DNA of 64,000 bases from Planctomycetota bacterium (GCA_963204915.1 CAUJHS010000014.1:1-64000), one strand, 5' to 3'. Shown: positions 34,743-43,353, counted from the stretch's first letter. Notes: generated from the sequence alone by a model not told the origin. A program made the numbers and translations.

Positions 34743-35882
34743 CTAATTTGATGCGGAGACCGGCTCGCGCCAGCCTTCCGGCTGGTAGTTGCAGTCGGGC
34801 TCCTGAGCGAACAAGTTGCCGGTTATCGCGTACGCCCGGGCCCGGCTGCCTCCGCAAAGTTTGCGGTACTCACACACGCCGCACTTGCCTTGCAGGCGGT
34901 CGGGGTCGCGCAGGGCCTGGAAGATGGGCGAGTTCTGATACACGTTGACCACGTGATCGCGCGGGAATTCGCCGCACTCGATCGGCAAGAACCCGCTGGG
35001 GTAAATCTGACCCTTGTGCGAGACGAACATCACGCCTTTGCCGTCGTTAATCCCCAGTGCGGAAAAGGCCCGCGTGGGCTTGGGCGCACTAAACGCCTCG
35101 GTGTACGACTCTTCCCAAGGCGCGGGGTGTTGATGCCGCAGCACGTAACGGCGGTAGTGCGGCGCCTCGGTGGTTTTGATAGCGTACCGGCGACGCCGCG
35201 CCTCGAACCAGAGTTGGCTGAACGCGTCTTCGCACTCGTCAGCAGTAAGCCGCATGTCGGCCGAAGCGCGCCCGACTGGCACCAGAAAGAACACCGACCA
35301 CAGCGCAATGTGTTGAGCCGCCAGGAGCGACGCCATCGCTCCGATCCGGTCAACATTCCCGCGGTGAATGGTGGTGTTCACTTGCGTGGGAATGCCCAAC
35401 GTGCGCGCGTCGGTCAGGATTTCCAGGGTACGGTCGAAGCTGCCTTTCACGCCTCGGAAAGCGTCGTGCGCCGCAGCGGTCGGGCCGTCCAAGCTAATGG
35501 CCACGCGCGAAATGCCGCAATCGCGCAGTCGGTGCAGCGCGTCGTAGGTGGCCAGCGGCGTGGCCGAGGGAGTAATCGAGGTGTGCAACCCCGCGTCCAC
35601 CGCCGCTTCGACCAGTTGGTACAAGTCGCGCCGCTTGAGCGGATCGCCCCCGGTGAGAATCAGCATCGGCGGATCAGGAAACTCGGCCAGTTGACCGATC
35701 ATCCGCAACGCGTCGGCCGTGGAAAGCTCGCCCGGAGGCGGCTCGGTTTGCGCACAGGCCCGGCAATGAAAACACACCAGGTCACAGGCTTGCGTGGTCT
35801 CGTAAAACACGAGCAACGGGCTGCGGTTCAAGTCGCTCCGGCGAAGGGGCCGGGCGCCTTGATGATTGGGAACGCGAAGCAT
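34743..35882 (-). CDS. Radical SAM/SPASM protein (TIGR04053/haem-maturase-like)
   Basis: This 379-residue enzyme carries the radical SAM cluster motif CDLVCFHC (CxxxCxxC, ~33-40), the GGDPL motif in LILTGGDPLKRRDLYQLV, and a C-terminal SPASM region GKCGVCEYRKLCGGSRARAY ending in a further Cys (EPDCNYQPEGW), which binds auxiliary Fe-S clusters. It resembles AhbD/NirJ-type proteins that modify haem side chains and the TIGR04053 subgroup. The RIC repair gene lies 63 bases upstream on the same strand, so the two may be co-expressed in response to nitrosative or low-oxygen stress. Its substrate is unknown. Confidence 0.9.
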   Translation of the reverse strand: MLRVPNHQGARPLRRSDLNRSPLLVFYETTQACDLVCFHCRACAQTEPPPGELSTADALRMIGQLAEFPDPPMLILTGGDPLKRRDLYQLVEAAVDAGLHTSITPSATPLATYDALHRLRDCGISRVAISLDGPTAAAHDAFRGVKGSFDRTLEILTDARTLGIPTQVNTTIHRGNVDRIGAMASLLAAQHIALWSVFFLVPVGRASADMRLTADECEDAFSQLWFEARRRRYAIKTTEAPHYRRYVLRHQHPAPWEESYTEAFSAPKPTRAFSALGINDGKGVMFVSHKGQIYPSGFLPIECGEFPRDHVVNVYQNSPIFQALRDPDRLQGKCGVCEYRKLCGGSRARAYAITGNLFAQEPDCNYQPEGWREPVSASN

Positions 35883-35945
35883 GCCGGGGATCCTTGCAAA
35901 CGTTCGCGAGACGCGCCGGGGCGATCGACGCGCCCTCGCTTGGGT

Positions 35946-36653
35946 CTAGACAAACTGCGCCAATTCGCGCTCCAGCTTTTCGGCGCGGGGAAAGAGAATG
36001 TTGTTCTCTTTGTGAATGTGTTGGTGCAGATCCTCTTCCAACTCCTCCAGGCCCGCCATCAAGGCGCCAAACGCGGTGCAGCCGTCTTGCGGCGGGGTGT
36101 AGTCGTTCGTCAAGCGACGGATCGCGGCGAGTGCTTCGCTCACATGGCGATGATCCCCTTCCATCACCGAAATGGGGTTGTTCACGGTCATGGGCGCCGC
36201 CTTGCCTGCCTCCAGCCGGCGAATCATGGGGAACAGAATGCGTTCCTCCTTTTGCATGTGCTCTAACAATTCGCTTTTCATGGCGAGAAAAACTTCCGCC
36301 AGATCGGCCAATTGGTGGTAGCGCAGCCCGTGATGAATGGCCACCTTGGTCATCAACCCTTCCAGACGCGGCAATTCGCAGCGGAGGTAGTTGTGGTGAA
36401 TTTCCACAATATGCTCGATCAAACGGCTCAGCGGCTCCGCCGACCAGTCCTCTTCAAAGGGACCAGGGCCGGAGTCGCTGGCTTCCAGTTCGCGGCGCAC
36501 CTGCTTGTATTCCACACCGGCTTCCTGGCAGGCTTCCGCCAGCGATAACCGACCGTGGCAACAATAGTCGACCCCGAACCGTTCGAACACGCGGGCTCGC
36601 CCGGGTTGCTGCACAACAAGGTCGGCAAGGGAAGTTTGAGGAGAGATTTCCAT
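35946..36653 (-). CDS. ric: Iron-sulfur cluster repair di-iron protein (RIC; ScdA/YtfE)
   Basis: ATG 36653 (MEISPQTSLADLVVQQPGRA) gives 235 residues. The ScdA N-terminal domain (DUF542) has the motif FGVDYCCHGRLSLAEACQEA. A hemerythrin-like helical bundle follows with di-iron His/Glu ligands (HHNYLRCELPRLEGLM, LLEHMQKEERILFPMI, GDHRHVSEALAAIRRL, DLHQHIHKENNILFPRAEKL). RIC proteins repair Fe-S clusters damaged by NO or H2O2. A near-consensus promoter lies ~100 bases upstream, and a radical SAM/SPASM gene, itself an Fe-S enzyme, lies downstream. Confidence 0.96.
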   Translation of the reverse strand: MEISPQTSLADLVVQQPGRARVFERFGVDYCCHGRLSLAEACQEAGVEYKQVRRELEASDSGPGPFEEDWSAEPLSRLIEHIVEIHHNYLRCELPRLEGLMTKVAIHHGLRYHQLADLAEVFLAMKSELLEHMQKEERILFPMIRRLEAGKAAPMTVNNPISVMEGDHRHVSEALAAIRRLTNDYTPPQDGCTAFGALMAGLEELEEDLHQHIHKENNILFPRAEKLERELAQFV

Positions 36654-36750
36654 GAGAGGACATCCTGACACGTTGCGACCGCCGGCTCGGCAGGGACCCC
36701 ACTTGGTTTGGCGGCGCTTCGACCCAACACACCAAGCCAGGCTACCTTCG

Positions 36751-36778
36751 AATATAGTCGTCATTCAATAGATGTCAA
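36751..36778 (-). promoter_or_regulatory. Sigma-70-like promoter of the RIC gene
   Basis: On the minus strand TTGACA (36773-36778) and TATATT (36751-36756) are 16 bases apart, a near-perfect housekeeping promoter, rare in this window. Transcription would start ~105 bases upstream of the RIC start codon. An AT-rich near-palindrome, AAGGATATATATATCTT (36777-36793), touches the -35 box and is a plausible binding site for an NO- or oxygen-responsive regulator such as an NsrR or Fnr/Dnr type. Confidence 0.7.
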
Positions 36779-36793
36779 GATATATATATCCTT

Positions 36794-37197
36794 AATTCTT
36801 CAAATTCCCGTCTGAGCGGTAGGAATGTGCGCCTCCGGGCCGTTCCATCTTCAGGAAGAGACAGCTCGTTCGATGGATCCTTGGCTTCCCCCCACGGCAC
36901 GGCCCAAGATGGTTGGAGATGGCGTGACGTCTCAATCGACTTTTCCCACAGCGTGGTCAAGCCGAGTTACGCGATTCGCTCTTGCCAGAGCCCAAGGCCC
37001 GGCGCATCGGGGTCCTGTTGAGCGGAACGATCTTTGACTCATCCCGCAGCGACAACAAGTACGAGAAGTGCTTCACGTTCAAGGCGTAAACGCGATTACG
37101 CGTCGGCAGCGCTTTACTCAGAGCCAAGGCGCCCCGATTTGCGGGAGCGCCAAACTCCCCAACTCACTGGGCAACCATCGCTCTTGTGGCGCACAGC
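36794..37197. other. Region upstream of the RIC promoter without a recognised gene
   Basis: Several short frames exist on both strands, but none has both a ribosome binding site and a credible protein-like composition. No repeat or strong hairpin was seen. Confidence 0.4.
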
Positions 37198-37473
37198 TTA
37201 TTCAGACAGCGGTCGATCCGTATCCACGTGTTCAAAACCAAATTCACCTGTGCCGCGTCCACGATCGGTGCGGGCCTTCTTGGGCGGTAATGGTGAAGTA
37301 TCCTCCTCCGCTTCATTGCCAGACGGCGGCTCCTGACGCTGCGATACCTCGGGATCGGCAATGCCGGGACCGCCGCCATGACGTTCTGTCTCGTCATAGT
37401 TTGGAGACGGCGACTGTGCATGGACATCATGTTTCCCGCCGTAGAGCAACGGTTCTTGTTCGTTCTGCGCCAT
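37198..37473 (-). CDS. Possible small disordered acidic protein (hypothetical)
   Basis: ATG 37473 (MAQNEQEPLLYGGKHDVHAQ) would give 91 residues rich in Pro, Glu, Gly and charged residues (RQEPPSGNEAEEDTSPLPPK), ending in EHVDTDRPLSE. Composition suggests an intrinsically disordered cytoplasmic protein. No strong Shine-Dalgarno sequence is present and no family is recognised, so it may be spurious. Confidence 0.35.
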   Translation of the reverse strand: MAQNEQEPLLYGGKHDVHAQSPSPNYDETERHGGGPGIADPEVSQRQEPPSGNEAEEDTSPLPPKKARTDRGRGTGEFGFEHVDTDRPLSE

Positions 37474-37865
37474 GATTCTTAACGCGTTGGGCGTTCTCCA
37501 AAGAGGCCATCCGATTGGGGAGCCGTGTTCCTCCCGTACCATTGTTTGCGAGTTAAGACTCGCAAATCGCATGCCTTGTGCCGCGATCTCACTTGATTGC
37601 GTTGCATAACGCCCACACCGCGGGTGAAAACATGACGCATGGGCTCGGCGTTCAAGCGGTTAAGCCGGGGAAAGAGCGTACAGGTAACGGACTGTTGACG
37701 CCGGGCTAAGGAGGACCGCGGAGAAAAGAGGATGCAAGTCCACGACGGGATGTCCACCAGCGTAACGAACGTGCGTCCTATGCCATCCTTCCGAAAGCCG
37801 CGCGAGCACCGCGCAACTTGGATTTAGGCGCGTTGGCGCCGACCACGGATCTCTGCGACGGCGAA
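37474..37865. other. ~390 bp without a confident gene
   Basis: The interval contains a small hairpin GCGAGT-TAAG-ACTCGC near 37551 and otherwise only short unconvincing frames. It could hold the promoter of the small disordered-protein gene or a non-coding RNA; I cannot support either. Confidence 0.3.
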
Positions 37866-38096
37866 CTAGAGCGCCGCGGTGATTTCGGCTGTCATCGACC
37901 ACACGAGGTAAATAATGGCGCTCAGACCTGCGACCACGGCAAGTGCGAAAACGGCGGCCGCGATCAAGAAACCCTTCCGAGCGCTGAGGTTCGTTAGCGG
38001 ACGATTGCAGAGCGGGCAGTATCGGCTGATCGTATCGTGCGGATTCACCGTCGGAACGACCGCTTTATTGCAGTGAGGGCAATCGATGAGCGACAT
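37866..38096 (-). CDS. Small zinc-ribbon membrane protein (hypothetical)
   Basis: ATG 38096 (MSLIDCPHCNKAVVPTVNPH) gives 76 residues. Two CxxC pairs (CPHC and CPLC in ISRYCPLCNRPLTN) make a zinc ribbon, followed by one membrane helix (GFLIAAAVFALAVVAGLSAI). Short ribbon-plus-helix proteins are frequent in planctomycetes and have no assigned role. The longer frame to 38189 adds an unlikely leader. Confidence 0.7.
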   Translation of the reverse strand: MSLIDCPHCNKAVVPTVNPHDTISRYCPLCNRPLTNLSARKGFLIAAAVFALAVVAGLSAIIYLVWSMTAEITAAL

Positions 38097-38445
38097 ACAG
38101 ATGTTGTTCCCGAGAGCAGAGTCGGCTGGCGCAACGCTTGGACCCGACCACGCCCCGATTATACGCGGCGCCCGTTCCGTTTGTCGCAATAGCTAACGAA
38201 GTTGTAAGAATACAGCCAATTTCTGGGTGCTTGGAGCAAAGCGCCGTGCGATGCCTGTCGTGGACACCCTCGCCTTGAAAACGCCCACGCGTGCATCATT
38301 GGCTTCGTTTGTTCCCGCGCCCGTTCCTCAGGCCGTGCAACTCGCTCCGGTCGGCGGCTCGTTCTACAATAAAAGCGTCGCATGGCGCGCGGGGGGCCTG
38401 CGGCGCCGTGGCCGTTCGTCCCGCCTTCTTTGCTTGCCGAAGTTC
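38097..38445. other. Divergent promoter region (~350 bp)
   Basis: This interval separates the zinc-ribbon gene (minus) from the YhaM-type gene (plus). The plus-strand frame extends upstream to 38227, but the added translation is arginine- and alanine-rich and unlike YhaM proteins. I see no repeat or clear hairpin. Confidence 0.4.
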
Positions 38446-39450
38446 ATGAATCAGAAGCGAATGTTGATTATCCCGCTGTGCGAACTGGCTCATGGGCAAG
38501 AAGCCGATGTGTTCGTGCAGTTGACCGCCAAAGATGAAGGCGTGGCGCGCAACGGCAAGCCGTATTTTCGGGTCACCTTTCGCGATGCCGGACGCGAGGC
38601 GCGCACGTTCCTATGGCGCGATTCGGCCCACTACGAAGAATGCCGCACCCAGTGGCGCAAGGGCGAGTTCTACAAAGTTCGCGGCGTGTACCGCGACACC
38701 AGCTACGGCCCGCAACTAGAGCTGCACAAAGTTCGGCCCGTGGAGGAAAAAGACCGCGAAGACGGCTTCGATGAATCGCACTGCCAGCCCAGCAGCGCGT
38801 TCAACCCCGAACGACTGTACGAACAACTGCACACGCTGGCGAAGGACGAAATCGAAAATCCGCCGCTGCGTGCGCTGACGGTCGGCCTGCTGGAGTCGAA
38901 CCGGTCGGCGCTCCTCACGCTGCCTGCGGCGGTGCGCAATCACCACAATTTTTCCGGCGGCTACTTGGAGCACGTGCTCAGCGTGGCGCGCAACGCCCGC
39001 ATGTTGGTCGACAAATACTTGGCGGACTATGGCGACACCCAGCCGCCGATCTCACGTGATCTGGTCATCGCCGGGGCCGTGCTGCACGACATCGGCAAGC
39101 TTCGCGAACTCGAAGCCCCCGACGGCGCTCCAGCCTACACCGTGGCGGGCGAACTCATCGGCCACGTGCTGCAGGGCCGCGACATTGTCCGCGAGACGGC
39201 CGCGTCTCATGCGCTGGATCCCGCGCTGCTGCTGCATTTGGAGCACATCATTGTGTCGCATCAACGGCTGCCCGAGTGGGGATCGCCCAAACCGCCCATG
39301 ACCATCGAAGCCCTGCTGGTCCACTTTGCCGACGACGTGGACGCCAAGTTCCAAATGATGTACATCGCCCTGCGCGACGACCCGCAGGCCGGCCCCTTCA
39401 CCTCAAACAACAACCCGCTCAAACAAAAGCTTTACCGCGGCCCCAAGTAA
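38446..39450 (+). CDS. YhaM-type 3'-5' exoribonuclease (OB-fold + HD domain)
   Basis: ATG 38446 (MNQKRMLIIPLCELAHGQEA) gives 334 residues. The first ~110 form an OB-fold nucleic-acid binding domain (EADVFVQLTAKDEGVARNGK, GPQLELHKVRPVEEKD). An HD phosphohydrolase domain follows, with HHNFSGGYLEHVLSVARNA and the metal site AGAVLHDIGKLRELEAPDGA, then GHVLQGRDIV, HIIVSHQRLPEWGSPKPP and EALLVHFADDVDAK. This layout matches YhaM, which trims RNA or ssDNA 3' ends. It is cytoplasmic and unlinked to neighbours. Confidence 0.93.
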   Translation: MNQKRMLIIPLCELAHGQEADVFVQLTAKDEGVARNGKPYFRVTFRDAGREARTFLWRDSAHYEECRTQWRKGEFYKVRGVYRDTSYGPQLELHKVRPVEEKDREDGFDESHCQPSSAFNPERLYEQLHTLAKDEIENPPLRALTVGLLESNRSALLTLPAAVRNHHNFSGGYLEHVLSVARNARMLVDKYLADYGDTQPPISRDLVIAGAVLHDIGKLRELEAPDGAPAYTVAGELIGHVLQGRDIVRETAASHALDPALLLHLEHIIVSHQRLPEWGSPKPPMTIEALLVHFADDVDAKFQMMYIALRDDPQAGPFTSNNNPLKQKLYRGPK

Positions 39451-39583
39451 CGCCTGTTGGCTGTGTGGCTGGCGGCGAAGTCTTCGGCGCCCCAGCAGCC
39501 ACCGCGGAAGCGAAGAAGCGAAACGTGCAGGGGCCAGCGGCGTTACATGCCGCGAACGGTTCGGCAGAAAATTCTAACGCGTA

Positions 39584-39922
39584 CTACGATTGCATGAGTC
39601 GTCGATTCGGCCGGACACCGTGTTCGGCTTGCCAACCCTCGGCAAGATACGACTGATAATACTCGTCAAACTCCGTTTCTTCCTCAAAGGAATAGCCTCG
39701 GTCGTCGTCGTTATTGAGAAGCTCCGTCCAAACTTCAATCTCACCGCGCTCGCGATAGGTAACCTGGGACACCTGCCAGGCGAAATAGTCGCCCATCTGC
39801 TGGTTGCGAAATTTCACGAACTCACCCACACGCGGCACGGCGGCCATGGCCATCGTCTTGGTGAGATGCACCCAACGTGTTTTACTGGCAAGCCAGATAC
39901 TAAACTCGACGTCGATAGCCAT
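39584..39922 (-). CDS. Hypothetical protein (112 aa)
   Basis: ATG 39922 (MAIDVEFSIWLASKTRWVHL) begins a soluble, acidic 112-residue protein (VPRVGEFVKFRNQQMGDYFA, YREEGEIEVWTELL-like region, EEETEFDEYYQSYLAEGW). It reads like a small globular domain with a beta-rich start, but no family is recognised. Its start codon and 108 upstream bases are duplicated at 41437-41546, where a start codon is retained without this coding sequence. Confidence 0.6.
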   Translation of the reverse strand: MAIDVEFSIWLASKTRWVHLTKTMAMAAVPRVGEFVKFRNQQMGDYFAWQVSQVTYRERGEIEVWTELLNNDDDRGYSFEEETEFDEYYQSYLAEGWQAEHGVRPNRRLMQS

Positions 39923-40030
39923 TACCAACTGACACGCGCGAAGTGACACCGCCGAAAGCAACGTTGATGCAACGTAATCCGCGTTTGCTGGCGGTGTCAA
40001 CATGAGCGTACCAGGAATGGTGGCAGGAGC
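39921..40030 (-). repeat. 110-bp leader repeat, copy 1
   Basis: This segment, reading into the start codon of the 112-residue protein gene, is ~90% identical to 41437-41546. It contains an inverted pair GACACCGCC ... GGCGGTGTC extended by AGCAA/TTGCT, which can fold into a stem of about 14 bp in RNA. It may carry a promoter and 5' leader shared by two paralogous loci. Confidence 0.8.
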
Positions 40031-40094
40031 CGATTTTACGCGGCTGGTTGGCTGACGGCGGAGTCTTCGACACCCCAGCAAGCGCCGCCGGTGC

Positions 40095-41252
40095 TCAGCG
40101 TTTTTGATGGGTCTCACTGAGCAAAGATTCGCTTCGAGAATTTCGGCCCAGATAGCGCATGAGCGCAGTACCCACGAGCCATCCCGCCCCGGCAAAGCCA
40201 AACGTAGATGCGAAGCTGATCAAGAGCCACGGTATCTGCGGCAGGGCGCTTTTGCCAAAAATGACATACACAAGAACGCCAAGTTGTCCCGCGAAGAAGC
40301 CGGTCGCTGCTGCGGCGAATGCACATCCAAACGGCACGACTTCCGAGCGATCTCTCACGGCGGGCGCAATGATCGTCGGGGCAGGATCATCGATAGCCCC
40401 TTCCAAGCTCTTTAGAAGTCGTAACATCCGCTCGATGTTCTCTTGTCGCCGGCTGCCTGCATCTAACGTGTCGGGCCACCAAATCGCAATACGTCCACCA
40501 TCAAACACAATCCGAGGCGTTCCCAACTTCAGTATTTCTCGCAACACGTAAGAAACGCACAATGTCCGCACGAGCGCCTCTTGTTGGGCGTCGGAGCCGG
40601 CGAACACCGTGAAACGGCGGCTGAATTCGCGCACGACTTCGGCTTCGGGACCGGAAAGTTTGCTAGAGTCGAATTCAATAATGGGCGTTCCCCAAAAACT
40701 CCCAAAGTTATCGGTCCAAGTTCGCCGTTGGATTGACAACTGGGGAAAGGACTTCTGCTCAATACTCCAAACGTAGAGGGTGTGTTCGTACCAAGTCAAC
40801 GAACTGCCCCCGTCGGTGTTCGAGGTGTAAACTGTGTATCGCACGTCGACAACATCGAGCAATCGTCCGTGAAACACTCCATGCCATTGCTGCGACCAGC
40901 GAATCTTTCGCGCGGCGCCGTTCCCCCCAGGCACTTTCTCGACCAAAGACGTTGGCCAGTCGAGGCATGCCGGCTTCTCGATGAATTCTAGATTTAAACG
41001 TGCTGCATAATCGCGGTTGGCCAGAAACCTACGTTGCGAATCCCTACACGTCACAAACGTAAGTACACCGCCGACGAACGCCGCAGTGATCAAAAACAAT
41101 ACAAACTCCAGAGTCGAAAGCGGTTGGTTTTGTACGGTCCTAGCGGCCGAGATGAGCATCACAAAGATTGCGCCTACAGCCGCTCCGGCAAGAGTAGCAG
41201 CAATTCGCCGAACAACGAGCCGATCGCTTAGGCGAACGACGGAATCGGACAT
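40095..41252 (-). CDS. Hypothetical membrane protein (385 aa)
   Basis: ATG 41252 (MSDSVVRLSDRLVVRRIAAT) is preceded by a strong AGGAGG. Two N-terminal helices (ATLAGAAVGAIFVMLISAAR, FVLFLITAAFVGGVLTFVTC) lead into a ~230-residue soluble domain (SFPQLSIQRRTWTDNFGSFW, GTPIIEFDSSKLSGPEAEVV, IVFDGGRIAIWWPDTLDAGS), and two helices close it (GCAFAAAATGFFAGQLGVLV, IPWLLISFASTFGFAGAGWL). No known domain is evident. Confidence 0.75.
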   Translation of the reverse strand: MSDSVVRLSDRLVVRRIAATLAGAAVGAIFVMLISAARTVQNQPLSTLEFVLFLITAAFVGGVLTFVTCRDSQRRFLANRDYAARLNLEFIEKPACLDWPTSLVEKVPGGNGAARKIRWSQQWHGVFHGRLLDVVDVRYTVYTSNTDGGSSLTWYEHTLYVWSIEQKSFPQLSIQRRTWTDNFGSFWGTPIIEFDSSKLSGPEAEVVREFSRRFTVFAGSDAQQEALVRTLCVSYVLREILKLGTPRIVFDGGRIAIWWPDTLDAGSRRQENIERMLRLLKSLEGAIDDPAPTIIAPAVRDRSEVVPFGCAFAAAATGFFAGQLGVLVYVIFGKSALPQIPWLLISFASTFGFAGAGWLVGTALMRYLGRNSRSESLLSETHQKR

Positions 41253-41388
41253 TTGATTCCTCCTTACCCTTACCCTATCACCATTTCAACCAAGTGCTGC
41301 TTACTGGTGTGAGTTTGCATATGACGAGGCTGCGGGTGGCGAGGGTCGCGAATTCGATCATGAAGAGCGGCTCATCGCGGGGTGAATT

Positions 41389-41430
41389 AAAGGGGACATT
41401 CTACTTTTTTAAAAGTAGAATGTCCCCTTT
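41389..41430. repeat. Perfect 20-bp inverted repeat with 2-nt centre
   Basis: AAAGGGGACATTCTACTTTT (41389-41408) is followed after TT by its exact complement (41411-41430). The GGGGACATTCTACTTTT-type palindrome is widespread beside small transposase genes in other bacteria, so this may be the remnant of a mobile element or a strong bidirectional terminator. Confidence 0.85.
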
Positions 41431-41436
41431 TCATTC

Positions 41437-41546
41437 ATTACCATCTGACACGCGCGAAGCGACACCGCCGAAAGCAACGTTGATGCAACCTAATCTGCGT
41501 TCGCTGTCGCCGTCAACATGAGCGTGCCAGGAACGGTGGCAGGAGC
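41437..41546 (-). repeat. 110-bp leader repeat, copy 2 (orphan)
   Basis: This copy differs from 39921-40030 at about ten positions. It keeps the ATG (minus strand, 41436-41438), but that frame runs straight into the 20-bp inverted repeat and stops after ten codons. The coding part of the paralogue appears to have been replaced. Confidence 0.75.
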
Positions 41547-41684
41547 ATATCTTAGTCGACTCCTATCGAGTTCGATCCTCATGCTGCTTTGTGCTCTTGT
41601 TCCTAGGAGCACAACGTCACCCCGGCGGCCATGTCCCCTCGAAGTACCTCCTTCGATGCTCCTGACGCCTTGGCGGTTCGCGCG

Positions 41685-42071
41685 TCAAAACTCGGAGAAA
41701 TCATCGACGACCTTCGTAAGCTCCATGTGGAACGGATGCCAGAAGTACACTGCCGAAGCAAATCGGTCGGTCGCATCGGGGTCCGGCACGAGCAGTAGCA
41801 GGCGGTTCTCCATGTCTTCCCCAATCACGAGGGCGTCTTTCGGTAAACCGGGATACTGACGCGCCTTCTCCGTTTCGCGCAGAATGTGATTGGCGGTACG
41901 TTTGAGGCGAGTCCGGTCGCTCGTGTCGGCGATGGGATGCAGAATCCACGCGTCGCCGGGCGTGTTCCCGCCATTGGCTTGTTGCATGTGTGCGACGTAG
42001 CTGGCCGGCAATCGTCGCCCCAGCGTTTTTTCGATGTCATGGATTCGATCAAGATCCAGGGGAAAGGACAT
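41685..42071 (-). CDS. SMI1/KNR4 family protein
   Basis: ATG 42071 (MSFPLDLDRIHDIEKTLGRR) gives 128 residues with the SMI1/KNR4 pattern: IHDIEKTLGRRLPASYVAHM, a Gly/Asn turn (NGGNTPGDAWILHPI), LVIGEDMENRLLLLVPDPDA and the closing VYFWHPFHMELTKVVDDFSE. GGAGG lies 10 bases upstream. Bacterial members often act as immunity proteins against contact-dependent or secreted toxins, though no toxin gene is visible nearby. It is cytoplasmic. Confidence 0.85.
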   Translation of the reverse strand: MSFPLDLDRIHDIEKTLGRRLPASYVAHMQQANGGNTPGDAWILHPIADTSDRTRLKRTANHILRETEKARQYPGLPKDALVIGEDMENRLLLLVPDPDATDRFASAVYFWHPFHMELTKVVDDFSEF

Positions 42072-42255
42072 GCCAAACGACCTCCGCTGAGTATCACCCT
42101 ATGTTCGCGTCCGCCCTCGAAGGCGAAGGCGCCTCGGAATCGTCGGCGGCTTCGATTTCACAACAACCGCGCCCAAGAATCCTATCACAGCGAACAACGC
42201 CAATCCCGCTGGGGCGTCGCGTATTGCTCCGGCAGCGGCTGCCGCGTTGTGAAGG

Positions 42256-43191
42256 TCACCGGTCGTTTGGCGCCTTCGATGATTCGATGCGTTGTACGGC
42301 GGCGTTGGCCCACTCGCGAACCGGTTCCGACCAGCCATGCTCTGGCGTCAGGTTATTGAAAACGGTGCCGTCGTCTTCGGCCAGCCGGCGCAACTCCGGC
42401 AGAGCAGGTCTTGCAGCGGCTCCGAGGCGCCCCAGACTGTACGCCGCAAACCCGCGAAGCGTGCTATTGTCGTGCCGCAATTGTTCCGTCAAAGCAGCGA
42501 CGGCTCGGGACGCGGCGCTTCCGTGTTTTGAAATCGCCACAGCCGCCCGAATTCGCACAGTGATATCCTCGTTGTCTAGCGCAGTGATGAGTGCTGGAAT
42601 CGTCGCGTCGGGCGCGAGGGTCATTTCACCTAAGGCGTCGATGGCGGCATATTGAACCTCTTGATCATCGTCGGAGAGCAATGCCAGGATCTTGGGAACA
42701 AACGGCTCGGCGCCGCCGCCTGCTGCGGAAATGACCCACGCGGCAAGAGCGCGGTGTTCGCTGCTCTTGGACTCCAAGAACGGAGCCACGGCTGTGGCCG
42801 CATGGGAGCCGATCTCATGCAGTGCAAACCAGGCGGCGCTGTCGACCGTTGCCGGGCCGCCAGGAACGGATCCCCAAGACGCCTTACGCGTGTCGGACAA
42901 GGCGGCGACGAGCGCAGGCACAGCCGTTTTTGCATCTGGCCCGAGATCGCCGAGGGAATACGCAGCGGCGACACTAACGTCGGCGTTCGCATCCTTGAGC
43001 GCCAGCACCAGCGCCGGAACCGCGGTTGTGGCTTTCGGCCTAAGATCGCCAATCGCGCGGGCGGCGTGGGCGCGTCGCTCGGCGCTATCGTCCTTCAATT
43101 GCCGGAGGAGTGACTCAAGATCCGGCTGCTCCGCGCACCATCCGGCGGTCACGTTGAGAATAACCAGGCAGATAGCAATGGGAACTCGCAT
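42256..43191 (-). CDS. Exported HEAT-repeat protein
   Basis: ATG 43191 (MRVPIAICLVILNVTAGWCA) carries a signal peptide. The mature ~290-residue part consists of about six HEAT/PBS-lyase-type repeats (SAERRAHAARAIGDLRPKAT, DVSVAAAYSLGDLGPDAKTA, EVQYAAIDALGEM, ITVRIRAAVAISKHGSAASR, LRGFAAYSLGRLGAAARPAL), forming an alpha solenoid for protein-protein contact in the periplasm or on the envelope. Partners are unknown. Confidence 0.88.
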   Translation of the reverse strand: MRVPIAICLVILNVTAGWCAEQPDLESLLRQLKDDSAERRAHAARAIGDLRPKATTAVPALVLALKDANADVSVAAAYSLGDLGPDAKTAVPALVAALSDTRKASWGSVPGGPATVDSAAWFALHEIGSHAATAVAPFLESKSSEHRALAAWVISAAGGGAEPFVPKILALLSDDDQEVQYAAIDALGEMTLAPDATIPALITALDNEDITVRIRAAVAISKHGSAASRAVAALTEQLRHDNSTLRGFAAYSLGRLGAAARPALPELRRLAEDDGTVFNNLTPEHGWSEPVREWANAAVQRIESSKAPNDR

Positions 43192-43353
43192 AAGACGTTA
43201 CTTTGCCGCGCGGGGTTGGTTGAGTTCTTAAGTTTGGGGGCAGAGCCTGGCTCAATCTCTGGTCGCCACTTTCCACGAAGCGATAAGATAATGGTTGCTT
43301 CGCCGCGCACTGCCTGCCAGACAACCGTGGCGCATGGCGCGATGCTCTGTGCG

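Larger units (their letters stand above)
41253..41684. other. Non-coding ~430 bp with a perfect inverted repeat and a leader duplicate
   Basis: The interval between the 385-residue membrane protein and the SMI1/KNR4 gene has no credible gene. It contains the 20-bp inverted repeat at 41389-41430 and the second copy of the 110-bp leader at 41437-41546, listed separately. Confidence 0.6.

Noticed and set aside
34890-36266. 458-residue frame antisense to radical SAM and RIC genes
   Set aside because: Both opposite genes have complete motif sets; this frame has none.
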